In this document: positions 1-11,200 of the stretch, one piece after another
Position numbering within the stretch: position 1 is the first letter of the stretch
Layout of the letters: each line of letters opens with the position of its first letter
Assembly (NCBI GenBank): GCA_022829145.1
Contig: CM040752.1
Span: 37,348,586-37,412,585, forward strand
Source of the DNA: Albula goreensis
Taxonomy: Eukaryota; Chordata; Actinopteri; Albuliformes; Albulidae
DNA length: 64,000 nucleotides
Direction: 5' to 3'
Program-made: the position numbers and the translations under genes
Notes under the pieces: model-generated
Told to the model about the DNA's origin: nothing
The model's input: the letters and a program-made list of their open reading frames with translations, nothing else
The model's database searches: none

Positions 1-300
1 GTTAACCCTGTAGTATTTGGTCCAGACATGTTTTTCATAACCCATCATTATTAAATTGTGGATGTATCCAGTATTTCACTGTGCCAGCACTGATACATTC
101 TGTTACATGTGTCCGATTTACTGTAATATTTCTCAGACATAAATTCAATGATTTCTTGCCTTTAAAATAATGAAACATTTTAAACAACTCAAACAATTAT
201 CACAATGATCAACCATGTAAGTGGCAGTACATCTCTCAGTGAGAGGTGCTAAAGGTCAGGGGTGCAGGCTGCCAGGTGAGGTGAGAGGAAGAACACTCAC
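1..300. other. sort1 intron 2, unique sequence
   Basis: AT-rich, no exon or repeat seen before the exon 2 donor. Confidence 0.6.
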
Positions 301-1870
301 CCCAGTTCCATCCCCCACCCAGGCCAGAGACACAGAGCCACTCAGGTCACTGAAGGTGAACTAGGAGAGGGAAACAGACAGGGGTTATTCATATCGCAAC
401 ACAACACATCACAACACAACACAACACATCACACACATCACAACACAACACAAACACACAACACAGACCCTCACATCACAACACAACACATCACAACACA
501 ACACATCACAACACATCACAACACACACATCACACAAACACACAACACAGACCCTCACTCACACCCTCACTCAATTACACAAACACACAACACAGACCCT
601 CACTCAAAACCCTCACTCATACACAAACACACAACACAGACCCTCACACACAAACAAACACACAACACATACAAAATTACACAAACACACAACACACACC
701 TCACTCATAATTACACAAACACACAACACAGACCCTCACTCACAAAATTACACAAACACACAACACAGACCCTCACTCAAAATTACACAAACACACAACA
801 CACCCTCACTCATAATTACACAAACACACAACACAGACCCTCACTCAAAATTACACAAACACACAACACAGACCCTCACTCAAAATTACACAAACACACA
901 ACACAGACCCTCACTCATAATTACACAAACACACAACACAGACCCTCACTCAAAATTACACAAACACACAACACAGACCCTCACTCAAAATTACACAAAC
1001 ACACAACACAGACCCTCACTCAAAATTACACAAACACACAACACAGACCCCACACATAATTACACAAACATGGCACCTGAACTGCCCTCATGAATGCAGT
1101 TCTAAAAGGAGAGTGTAAGTCATGTTTTAAACGCTCAGTGCAGTAAATGTATTGAACGCTGTACACTGTTGCTGAGCTGTGGTGTTAGGAAGTCTGGACA
1201 CTGGCCAGCTGGTAGATTAAAAGATGCCCAGGTGGTGCACTGCCTGTGAAACAGCTCAACCTGGCGTGTGACTGGCCACATTCCCAGGCAGAGCCTCCAC
1301 TGGCCAGACACAGGGACTGAACCTACGGGATATGCAGCTGCTAAAACAGTGCGAGACATAAACACACACACTACGTTCAGCTCAGCTTCAGCATTGACAG
1401 ACACAGTTCAGCTTCAGCCCTGACACACACACACAGCTCAGCTTCAGCCCTGACACACACACACAGCTCAGCTTCAGCCCTGACACACACACACAGCTCA
1501 GCTTCAGCCCTGACACACACACACACACACACAGGCTCAGCTTCAGCCCTGACACACACACACAGGTCAGCTTCAGCCCTGACACACACACACACAGCTC
1601 AGCTTCAGCCCTGACACACACACACAGCTCAGCTTCAGCCCTGACACACACACACAGCTCAGCTTCAGCCCTGACACACACACACACACAGGTCAGCTTC
1701 AGCCCTGACACTCACAGCTCAGCTTCAGCCCTGACACACACACACACACAGCTCAGCTTCAGCCCTGACACACACACACACACAGCTCAGATTCAGCCCT
1801 GACACACACACACACACACACAGCTCAGCTTCAGCCCTGACACACACACACACAGCTCAGCTTCAGCCCT

Positions 1871-1907
<37 letters not shown>

Positions 1908-4900
1908 CTCAGCTTCAGCCCTGACACACACACACACTCAGCTTCAGCCCTGACACACACACACACACAGCTCAGCTTCAGCCCTGACACACACACACAC
2001 AGCTCAGCTTCAGCCCTGACACACACACAGCTCAGCTTCAGCCCTGACACCACACACACACAGCTCAGCTTCAGCCCTGACACACACACACAGCTCAGCT
2101 TCAGCCCTGACACACAGTACTCAGCTTCGGGTGGTCCAGCTCAGCTGTGTGTCTTTGAGGCCTGTGAACGTGGCAGGCTGACGCCAGAGCAGAGGAGTGG
2201 CACAGTTCAGCGCTGGTCCAGATTAATATGTGAGGAGACACACACATTTTCAGGGCAGAAACCACTAAGTCACATGACAGAAATTAAAGTACATGGAGTG
2301 AACTCGTAGCAGGGGGAGTCACATGACCCAGAAAACCACAGTGTGGGACACAGCACACCCCAGCAGGGGCCCTGCTAATGAGAACGCCTCTCGGTCTGTG
2401 CCCACATCTACGCTAGGGCTGCGCGATATCATGAGTATGACCATATTGCTGTCATCTTCATTTTCATGATAGGTAATAATTTAACCACGATAAATATGCA
2501 TTTAGCTTGATGCATCTTTAAATGTGCTTTGTAGCCTACTTCACAAGATCTAGTCTACTGCCTCATGAGAATTGCACAGGCGGAGTCTGTGGCCGGCACG
2601 GAAGTTATCAGACGGTTTACTGACTGATGTGTTTGACCTGATTTCTATTTGTATTTGTTGAAAGTTGGCCGTGTGTCATTCAGACTTGAAACCACAACTT
2701 TTATTGGGACATGTTATCATTATCGCCAAAATGTCTACATTTATTGTGATATCATTTTAAAGGCTTATTGTGCAGCCCTAATCTACACTGTTAGAATGCA
2801 AAGGAATACACCACTGTGTGTAACTATTAACTCAGCCCAAGCTGTGAACAGTGTTCATCTGTGTCTAGACCTTCAGTCTGCACACAAGCTCACTGCTGCT
2901 TACTGAACTAAACAAATAAAACCTGATTCCTTGCTGCCACTGTCATTTATGGGCAAAATAAGTGCAGCCTGAGAGAGGAGCCAGAGTGAGGAGCAGCCTG
3001 AGAGAGGAGCCTGAGAGAGGAACAGCCTGAGAGAGGAGCCAGAGTGAGGAGCAGCCTGAGAGAGGAACAGCCTGAGAGAGGAGCCATAGTGAGGAGCAGC
3101 CTGAGAGAGCAGCCTGAGAGGGAACAGCCTGAGAGAGGAGCCAGAGTGAGGAGCAGCCTGAGAGAGGAACAGCCTGAGAGAGGAGCCAGAGTGAGGAGCC
3201 TAAGAGAGCAGCCTGAGAGAGGAGCCAGAGTGAGGAGCAGGCTGAGAGTTGGAACCAGAGTGAGGAGCAGCCTGAGAGTTGGATCCGGAGTGAGGACCAG
3301 CCTGGAACAGTGACATAAGTCTGCCGCTCTCATCGCTCTGGATACCACAACCCTTGGGTGTCATAGCAACCTGAGGTCCCCCCCAGCTGGGATTTGCCAG
3401 CACAGATGAACAGCAGAACAACTCTGCCTGTAAAACCCGGGTCAGAACAGGCTCCCTTATCTCTGCTGATACAGAGGCATGACGCATGCCAGTCAGCCTC
3501 TTTCTTATTTCCGTGTTGCTGCTCTCAGTTTCTGAACATGCCAATGAGTAGCTGTGTGTGTTTTTTAGGACACTATATCATTAAACTGGGCCCATTCATC
3601 ACACTTATTTTGTTCCTGTCTAATACCCTAAAAGCTCCACATGTGTGCTGTGCTGTAGCTACAAAACTGAAACAGAAAAAACAGAACTAAAATAGAATTT
3701 ACCAAACATAATGATGATGTCGTTACAAACATAAGGCAGGCCAGACACAGAGACACAGCAGCTGGCCTGGAGCTGTAATCACTGTGCCCATCATTCTCCC
3801 AGCATCCCCTGCTCTGTGCACGGACACAGCAACATTGTGTCAACAACACAATGCTGCTGTTGCTGTTACAACACACAACACTCATTCATTACACATACAT
3901 AAATAACACCAGCCAGGACCTCAGTGCTCACAAACAAGCACTGAAACAGACAATATGTGCAGAAAAACATTTTTCACAATTCCAAACAAAAAAACAAACA
4001 CATCTTAAAACTCAACCCAAAGGCTGCATGAAAAATGAAGAATACAGAGGGTAAAAGAGTACCTTACTCACAAAGTACCCACAGCTTACTCAAAATTCTA
4101 CTTTTGTAGCTGACTGTAAATGTTGTGATTTCTTTATTGAGGACAGAACGAGATCTTTGTTCCACAGAGTTAACTGGGTGATCTGGGACCCTGAGTGCAA
4201 AACTTTAGTTATGAGACTAAAACACACTAAAACACACAATGAGACTAAAACACACTAAAACATACCATGAGACTAAAACACATTAAAACACACCATGAGA
4301 CTGAAATACACTAAAAACACACCAAGAGACTAAAACACACTAAAGCACACCAAGAGACTAAAACACACTAAAACATACCATGAGACTAAAACACATTAAA
4401 ACACACCATGAGACTGAAATACACTAAAAACACACCAAGAGACTAAAACACACTAAAGCACACCAAGAGACTAAAACACACTAAAACACACCATGAGACT
4501 GAAATACACTAAAAACACACCAAGAGACTAAAACACACTAAAGCACACCAAGAGACTAAAACACACTAAAACACACCATGAGACTGAAATACACTAAAAA
4601 CACACCAAAAGAGTAAAACACACTAAAGCACACCAAGAGACTAAAACACACTAAATCATTTAGTGAGTGAGTGACTAGATGAGTGACAGAGTGATCTTCC
4701 GCACTGAGATACTGCACTGATCTTCCGCACTGAGATACTGCACTGTGCTTCCACACTGAGATACCGCACTGTGCCAAACTGAAACACACATGGCTGCAGG
4801 ACTCTGACATAGATAAAGAGCTGGAAACACTCTGTTGACCCAGGGTGTTTACTTCTGTACTGCCTGAGTAGGTTTGTTTAAGCAGCTGGGTGGATCTGCC

Positions 4901-4953
4901 CTGACTGCTTAAATCAGCTGCAGGATAAGGCACTGCTGTATCTGAAACACAGA

Positions 4954-5009
<56 letters not shown>

Positions 5010-8000
5010 GCACACGCACACACGCACACACACACACACACACCATCAACATATTCTCCCCTCAGAGCTCAAACACACTGGACATAATTAAGGTAATATC
5101 TTCTACAAAGCAGACACTGCCACACACACATATTCAAACAACTCTGGCAAAATGACACTGTGAGGGTGCCTATACAGCTGTAGGAGAAATGTACAGTAAC
5201 TCTGAGCAGAAAAACAGGTGTGCTTGCGTATGTGTGGTGACCCAGCACTGGGGAGAGAGACTGTCTCATTTGAATAGGCAAAACAGCTTTATCAATGCAG
5301 TGGTATGATCATTAGCATGTTAGCAGCCATACTGCAGCTGAGATAGATGATCATTAGCACGTTAGCAGCCATGCTGCAGCTGAGACAGGTGAGTGATAGG
5401 GGGTTAGCAGACATACTGCAGCTGAGACTGATAGGGGGTTAGCAGACATACTGCAGCTGAGACAGGTGAGTGATAGGGGGTTAGCAGACATACTGCAGCT
5501 GAGTTTTAATTTTGGAACAGGGGAAAGCCAGCCGGCTCCACAGCAGAGCTATGGCAGGCTGGTGGCTTGGGTAATCCAGCCAATTTGAAATCTGTATTCT
5601 CAGACAGAAGGCCATCTGAGGGGGAGCAGTGAGCATGCCACTGTGAGAGAGAGAACACACTGCAGAAGTCATATGATGCTAATGACATTAGCATCCACGC
5701 ATCTAAACACTGGATGAAAATGCCTGTCTGCACAGTATGGTGCAGGAAACAGAGGAATCATCTATGCCCCACTTGGGACAGGCGAAGAGCAAAAAGGCTG
5801 CAGGAAAGACAAGACAAGCACTGCAGGTGTGTGAGGAGCCAACAGCCGTTGGGGGAGTGGGGGGTGAGTCTGACTCTGACTCTGTCTATAACGCCTTTTT
5901 GAGGGACTTTTTAGCTCCTACTTCAGGTTAGACACTCTACCAACACAAGAGAAACCTTGAGTGACATAAGTGTATGGCGATTGGTCCACACACATGAGCC
6001 ACTGCAGCAAAAGTTTTCGCCTCTTAGCTCTCCTTCTTCTTGCTCTTTCAACCGCACAGTGTAAATTTGCATGTCTCCTTTCCAACTCCAATCATGGCAT
6101 CCTCCATTTTGTTGTTGATGTTGGTATAGCAACTGATGGCGTACGTCACTTCAGCGTTCCTGGTGGTGTGAATGCAAACAGAAAAAAGCCCTTGAAGGTT
6201 CACAGCTCTCAGGGAACCTCCCCAGCTGTTTGTCCTGATTCCGGAGCCCTGTGGCTCCACAGCAGAACCAGTCAGACCACACTGTGTCAGTGACAGCCAC
6301 GGAAGAAGAACCTAGAACCTCTACTATTTTTTTTATTGTAGATATTTCCCCTTTTCCCCACCTAAACACAGTCAAACTGATTAGCCTGCTCAGGAGTAAG
6401 CCATGACACACATTTACTGTATCTCCCATAATGAGACACACTCACCTCTTTCTGCACTGCAGATGCTCCACCAATCACAAACTGCCTATGTTATCAGTGG
6501 AAGGCGAGCCAGCATACACTCGGTTCATGCATGTACAGGTGTCTAGCTGGCCAGGGGTGGCCCCAGAGAGCGATGAAATGAACACACTTAACTGGTGGAA
6601 CACTTCCTCTGGTCAGGATGGTCCACAGTGGTCCTCTGACCACAGCCTGAAACAGCACCGCTGTTGCAGGGCTCAAGACTATATGTCACTTTACACAATG
6701 CCTGCAAGTTTAACTCCAGTTCTAGACGGGGCAGTGCCTGCAGGTTTACTCCAGTCTTGGAGAGCCACAGTGCCTGCAGGTTTAACTCCAGTCCTGGAGG
6801 GGCAGTGTCTGCAGGTTTAACTGCAGTCCTGGAGTGTCTGCAGGTTTAACTGCAGTCCTGGAGGGGGCAGTGTCTGCAGGTTTAACTCCAGTCCTGTAGG
6901 GGGCAGTGTCTGCAGATTTAACTGCAGTCCTGGAAGGGACAGTGTCTGCAGGTTTTTGCTACATCCACATACTTGGGCACAAGGTGGTGCAGTGAGTGAC
7001 TGGAGCAGTTTCCTGGGAACCTGCAGCTCCTGAAGTGAGTGGTCCTGATTCATACTGTCAGACAGTTTATGGAGAAAAATTCACAAAAGGCACATTTGGA
7101 CCAAACAGTTGTGGGGACTTTTTGAGAAGAACCATCCCCATGGAGAAGTTCCCCAACAACTACAAACCTTCAAGGGCTTTTTTCTGTTTGTATTCACACC
7201 ACCAGGAACACTGAAGTGATGTAAGCTGGCAGTTAGTATACCAGCGTCATTTCTGCGCGGTTACTTTTTAAAAAAGGCAGTTGCCGATGCTACATTGGCT
7301 CATGTGTTTGACCAATAAATGTACACTTACATCTGGACCAATCACTGTACACTTATGCCACTCAAGGTTCCTCTTGTGCTGGGAGAGTACCTACCCTGAC
7401 GTAGGAGCTAAAAAGTCCCTCAAAACGGCATTCTAAGAACTACAGCCATTCCCAGTTCCTGCAGTTCAGACACAATAAAAAGGGGGTAGTTCTTCCAACG
7501 GTTCTTAGAACTATGAAAAAGTTCCTCCTGTCTGAAAGTGCCTAAAGAATTAACCACCACTCAGAAAATGCACCCACTTCCTTCTGTTTCACGATCATAC
7601 CACAGCTCGGCCTAGCCCGTCTTTAACCTCACCCTGCCTCCCTCTACAATTCCTTACTCTCCAAATTCAAAACATTAGTCAAATATTTACAGCCTGAATA
7701 CAGAGAGAGAACAGGCTCTCTTCTCCAGTTAGACTGGGTCTTGACGGTAAAGCTTGGGTTCTCCCTGCACTTTGTCCTCCGCGGCTGCAGTATGTTATTG
7801 TCGGAGGCTGAGGAAGCCGGTGCAGTGCAGAATGTGAATGCTGTTTGTTATTTTCAGCCCACACACTGTAATGTGTAAAGGGAGAAGCTGAAGGCCAGTG
7901 ATCACAACATGGAATTACTGACTGGACCACATCTAAAGACAGTAGAACTTCTGCAACTCTGTGTTTAAACAAACTAACTGTCCTGAGAAAACCTCTCAGC

Positions 8001-8398
8001 ACTATTATGAACTCAAAATGAAGTCAGTCTGTCTCATCAAAAGGATTTCCCTCAATCCCACACTCTACTGAGCACAGGAGAGACCATAGGGGGTGGGTGC
8101 ATATCTCTATCTACATCAAGGAAGCAAAGCCATTTTTCTGAATAAAGGAACACATCATGTCGAATGTCTTCCACTTTAAAACCAGTTTAGCATCCTGAAA
8201 GACCTGCAGGAGCCCAGGAGTGGAATCTTAGCAACAACAACAACACACACACCCCCATAATCTTACACTTCACACACACACCCATATTCTCACACTTCAC
8301 ACACACACCCGTATTCTCACACTTCACCATCTCCCACACACCTGTATTCTTACACTTCACACACACACACACACACACACACACCCGTATTCTCACAC

Positions 8399-8467
<69 letters not shown>

Positions 8468-8611
8468 ACACAACCACTCATAATCTTACACTTCACACAC
8501 ACACACCCATATTCTCACACTTCACGCGCACACACCCGTATTCTTACTCTTCACAATCTCCCACACACACACACTGTATTCTTACACTTCACACACACAC
8601 ACACACACTCA

Positions 8612-8702
<91 letters not shown>

Positions 8703-10983
8703 TCTTACACACACACACACACACACACACAGACACAGACACACACACACACACACACTCACTCACACACAAACACACACCTATGTTCTTACACTATGGC
8801 ACTCTATAATGATAACTACAGTTCATCTACCTGTCTGGTATTGTGGTACTTTCCCCAGACCTTTGATAAATTTATTAAGTGAGTGTGTTTTGGGGGTACA
8901 TAATGACTCTCTGGAGTCAGAGGCAGAGTCAGTACCCACGAGGGGGAGGCTACCTCAGGCCTGTCACACAGAAAACCCGAAAACCACCAGGGGGCAGAGC
9001 CACACACCACTGATACAGAAGCTCACCTGGAAACCAGCACTGTGACTGAAAAGCCATTTCAGTCTTACATTTGCCAGACCAAAAAAACAACCCAAATACA
9101 CTAGGAGGAGAGCTCTCTTTTCCCTCACACAATATTCTGAGTTCCTCGGCAGTTTCCTCTTTCTTCGCCAGCTTCCCATCAAAAATACTCCAGCGCCAAC
9201 AAAAAGACAGATCAATCTGTAAATCTAGAGGACAGAAACCAAAGCACCTACTGGCAGTGTACTTGTAGGAAGATCATTGTAGAAAAGTTAATGTCGTCTT
9301 ATTTTGCTTAAATTAACATACTCAGGCAAATGCGTTTATGCAACAGAAGTTTGAAGAAGGCTCTTGGTGTATTTGTGGGAATCATTGACTGTTCCAGAAA
9401 ATAACCTGTATAAAGACAGATTGTCAGTAAAGCGTGAGCATTTGGCCAGGATTCAGCATTTGACGTTCCATTTTGGCTCACAGGTAAATGCAAATGTTCA
9501 CTGCTGTCTTCATTGACATAGTTTGGCGAGTTCAGAAACCATGAACTTTAACACGCCAAACTATTGATGTAGAGAAAAAGCGTAACACTCTATAATTTAA
9601 TTGTAAAGGTTAAGGACAAATGTTTGAATCTCGCCCTTTTCCTTCTAAATGCGGCTTAGGCCTCATTTTCCAGGCAAGGAGTAAGGCTATTTTTCGCTAA
9701 TGTGGTCATGGGATCCTAATGTTATTACATACAAATATGGCTGTTGTGCCAAATGACCTATTTTAAAAGGCTATTCTGATCACCCAGAGAAAATGAAATG
9801 CCGCGACTCAATGTTTATGCCCGAAAGTAGGAAGGAAGCTGACTGTGGCATAGCCTGACCTCCCGGGAGAATGTTGATGTTGGTGCTTGGTTCAGCTGCA
9901 TTCCTGGTCAGAAACACGGCAAGAGGGAATGAATGCATACAACCATACAGTGTGACTTGACATTGATTCCCACCATAAACAGTTTATGGGAAACTGCAGT
10001 AACGACGGTGACAGTTTAAGTCACAACAGGAGAGGCTGAGCCATTATTAAAATACCCATGGACGAAAGACCGCACTTCATTCAAATATTTGCCCATCTAT
10101 ACTTCTTGGAGTTGTGACATCGCACTCTGAAACCTGTCCTGAGTAGGCTAGTTAGCTCGCTGCTGTGCGACGCTGTTGTTGCGAGACCAAGTCACTGAAG
10201 CGTACAGAAACACACAAAGTGAATTCTAATTGTGAAATTGTGGCAATTAAAATGAACGGAGGGATAAATAACAAGACTGTGTGATGTGTCACTAAGCAGG
10301 GTTACATGAAGTGTGGCGGACACGCAGTTGTTTGACTCTCTTCAGATCAGTATGCACCTGCAAAACACTATAAATGAAGGTGTAACATCATCTTCACTGT
10401 GTAATAAGACGGCTATCTGACATGGAACCGCGGTTTGAGACGTACGTCAGATGACAACTAAGGAAGTGAAATTTTGCTTAACAAATAAGTGTAATGCATT
10501 CTAAGTTAGAATGATCTTATATAAACGTAAAGCCTACAGTCTCTACCCTGTCAAGATAACCATGCTGAAGCGTTTTTCAAACTTATTAAAACTAAATTCA
10601 TAAGATTTTCTAAACAGATACCGATTCTCAAGTCAGTTATAAGCTGCATGTAAATAGCAACGGTGCGACAAGAAGCTGGCGTTGGCGAGGCAGCCGGGGT
10701 TACTTACACTGTGAGTGTTGTTGGTTAACCTGTCACTGTAACCCTGAAGCGCCTTACAGGTGTCTCCACTCGCATCCGCACTTCGCTTGGTAACTTTGTG
10801 TTGTCCTGACAAGAAAGGAAACTCCAAAGCTGATCTCCTTTTCACACTGTGAAAATTTTCCAATTTTGTATTCTTTCCAAATGTTGAATGCGCGTTGCCG
10901 ACGATTCTGGCTCTCTCCTGAAAATCCAAGCCAAGCGCTAAATGCACCATTAACACAATAATGCAGCACTGAAGGGCGCTCAT
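301..10983 (-). CDS. sort1: sortilin, 5' part only (coding exons 1 and 2)
   Basis: Sortilin is a type I membrane receptor with a Vps10 domain that sorts cargo between Golgi, endosomes and cell surface. Only its 5' end is here: exon 1 at 10983..10708 (92 codons, phase 0) and exon 2 at 360..301 (20 codons, phase 0), separated by a 10.3-kb repeat-rich intron; later exons lie left of base 1. The ATG at 10983 has A at -3 and opens a signal peptide (residues 1-18, MSALQCCIIVLMVHLALG). A propeptide follows, with a dibasic site VTKR at 64-67, then SADASGDTC and the sequon-bearing LTNNTHS. Exon 2 reads SGSVSLAWVGDGTG. From memory, human SORT1 has RRSAP, LANNTH and GSVSLSWVGDSTG at the equivalent places. 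Junctions are GTAAGT (10707..10702), CTCCTAG (ending 361) and GTGAGT (300..295). An in-frame ATG at 11031 would add 16 residues ahead of the signal peptide and is less likely. Paralogue (a/b) not determined. Confidence 0.9.
392..1070. repeat. minisatellite, about 35-bp unit, AC-rich
   Basis: Begins as irregular CACAACACAT repeats and becomes a 35-bp unit containing ACAGACCCTCACTC and AATTACACAAACACAC. It abuts sort1 exon 2 (301..360) on the intron 1 side. Confidence 0.9.
1374..2125. repeat. compound minisatellite, about 30-bp unit with CA runs
   Basis: About two dozen copies of AGCTCAGCTTCAGCCCTGAC followed by a CA run of variable length, so every unit embeds a microsatellite. It lies in sort1 intron 1. 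ORFs here are repeat artefacts. Confidence 0.92.
2406..2788. mobile_element. non-autonomous hAT transposon (MITE), 367 bp
   Basis: Element 2414..2780 begins TAGGGCTGCGCGATATC and ends TTGTGCAGCCCTA, giving terminal inverted repeats of the TAGGGCTGCRC type common in fish hAT MITEs. It is flanked by near-identical 8-bp duplications, ATCTACGC (2406..2413) and ATCTACAC (2781..2788), the hAT target-site length. It has no coding capacity and lies in sort1 intron 1. Confidence 0.85.
2966..3305. repeat. purine-rich minisatellite, about 30-bp unit
   Basis: Repeats of GAGGAGCCAGAGTGAGGAGC and AGCCTGAGAG blocks in variable order. Strong purine bias on the plus strand. sort1 intron 1. Confidence 0.88.
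4212..4660. repeat. minisatellite with higher-order period, about 28-bp monomers
   Basis: Monomers of the type GAGACTAAAACACACTAAA. Variants with AAGCACACC, AAACATACC and GAAATACACT recur in a fixed order, so groups of three or four monomers repeat as a larger unit. Confidence 0.88.
4951..5042. repeat. CT then CA microsatellite
   Basis: About 40 bases of (CT)n run directly into about 50 bases of (CA)n with a few CG substitutions. Confidence 0.95.
5319..5502. repeat. minisatellite, about 42-bp unit, five copies
   Basis: Each copy starts GTTAGCAG(A/C)CATACTGCAG; four carry TGAGACAGGTGAGTGATAG or a shortened form. sort1 intron 1. Confidence 0.85.
5889..6250 (+). repeat. dispersed repeat, copy A (inverted partner at 7.06-7.56 kb)
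   Basis: Shares long stretches, such as TTGAGGGACTTTTTAGCTCC, CCTTGAGTG and TTCCTGGTGGTGTGAAT, with the reverse complement of 7060..7440. Probably a truncated non-autonomous transposon; the left 120 bases seen in copy B are missing. Confidence 0.6.
6695..6960. repeat. minisatellite with CTCCAGTCCTGGAG core
   Basis: About seven copies of a unit of about 36 bp, including GGTTTAACTCCAGTCCTGGA and CAGTGTCTGCA. The core CTCCAG-TC-CTGGAG is self-complementary. The same unit forms an array at 63.3 kb. Confidence 0.88.
7060..7556 (-). repeat. dispersed repeat, copy B, opposite orientation
   Basis: Reverse complement of the element at 5889..6250, with an additional end segment at 7440..7556 that contains GTTCTTAGAACTATG. 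CAGACAG occurs near each end in inverted orientation and may be a short terminal repeat. No target duplication was found. Confidence 0.55.
7557..10707. other. sort1 intron 1, proximal part
   Basis: Apart from the CA tracts at 8240-8790, unique sequence. No exon recognised. Confidence 0.55.
8240..8790. repeat. CA microsatellite tracts with a CTTACACTTCAC spacer
   Basis: Several long (CA)n runs, the longest over 60 bases, separated by short spacers such as CCGTATTCTTACACTTCAC that themselves repeat. sort1 intron 1. Confidence 0.93.
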
Positions 10984-11200
10984 GGTTCCTGCGTGTCTGA
11001 AGTTCACACAGATGATAATGTTAAATGTCAATAGATACTACCCAGTCGCTGCTCTGTTCAGCACGTCCTCTGACAACACAAGCAAAGACCGTTCAGCTCG
11101 CTCCGACTGATATGATCATAGCGGGACAGGGAACGCAGCCATGTAGAGGTGGTGCGCTGCTCCAAACCGCCGGGTCTTACGTTCTGTCTCTGTAAGATTG
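10984..11200 (-). promoter_or_regulatory. sort1: sort1 5' UTR / promoter region
   Basis: Sequence immediately upstream (minus strand) of the sort1 ATG, with raised CpG content around 11080-11180 compared with flanks. No core promoter element is clear. Placed by position only. Confidence 0.3.

Larger units (their letters stand above)
2789..5318. other. sort1 intron 1, non-repeat parts
   Basis: Between the arrays (2789-2965, 3306-4211, 4661-4950, 5043-5318) I see only unique non-coding sequence; none of the short ORFs has splice sites or recognisable content. Confidence 0.55.
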
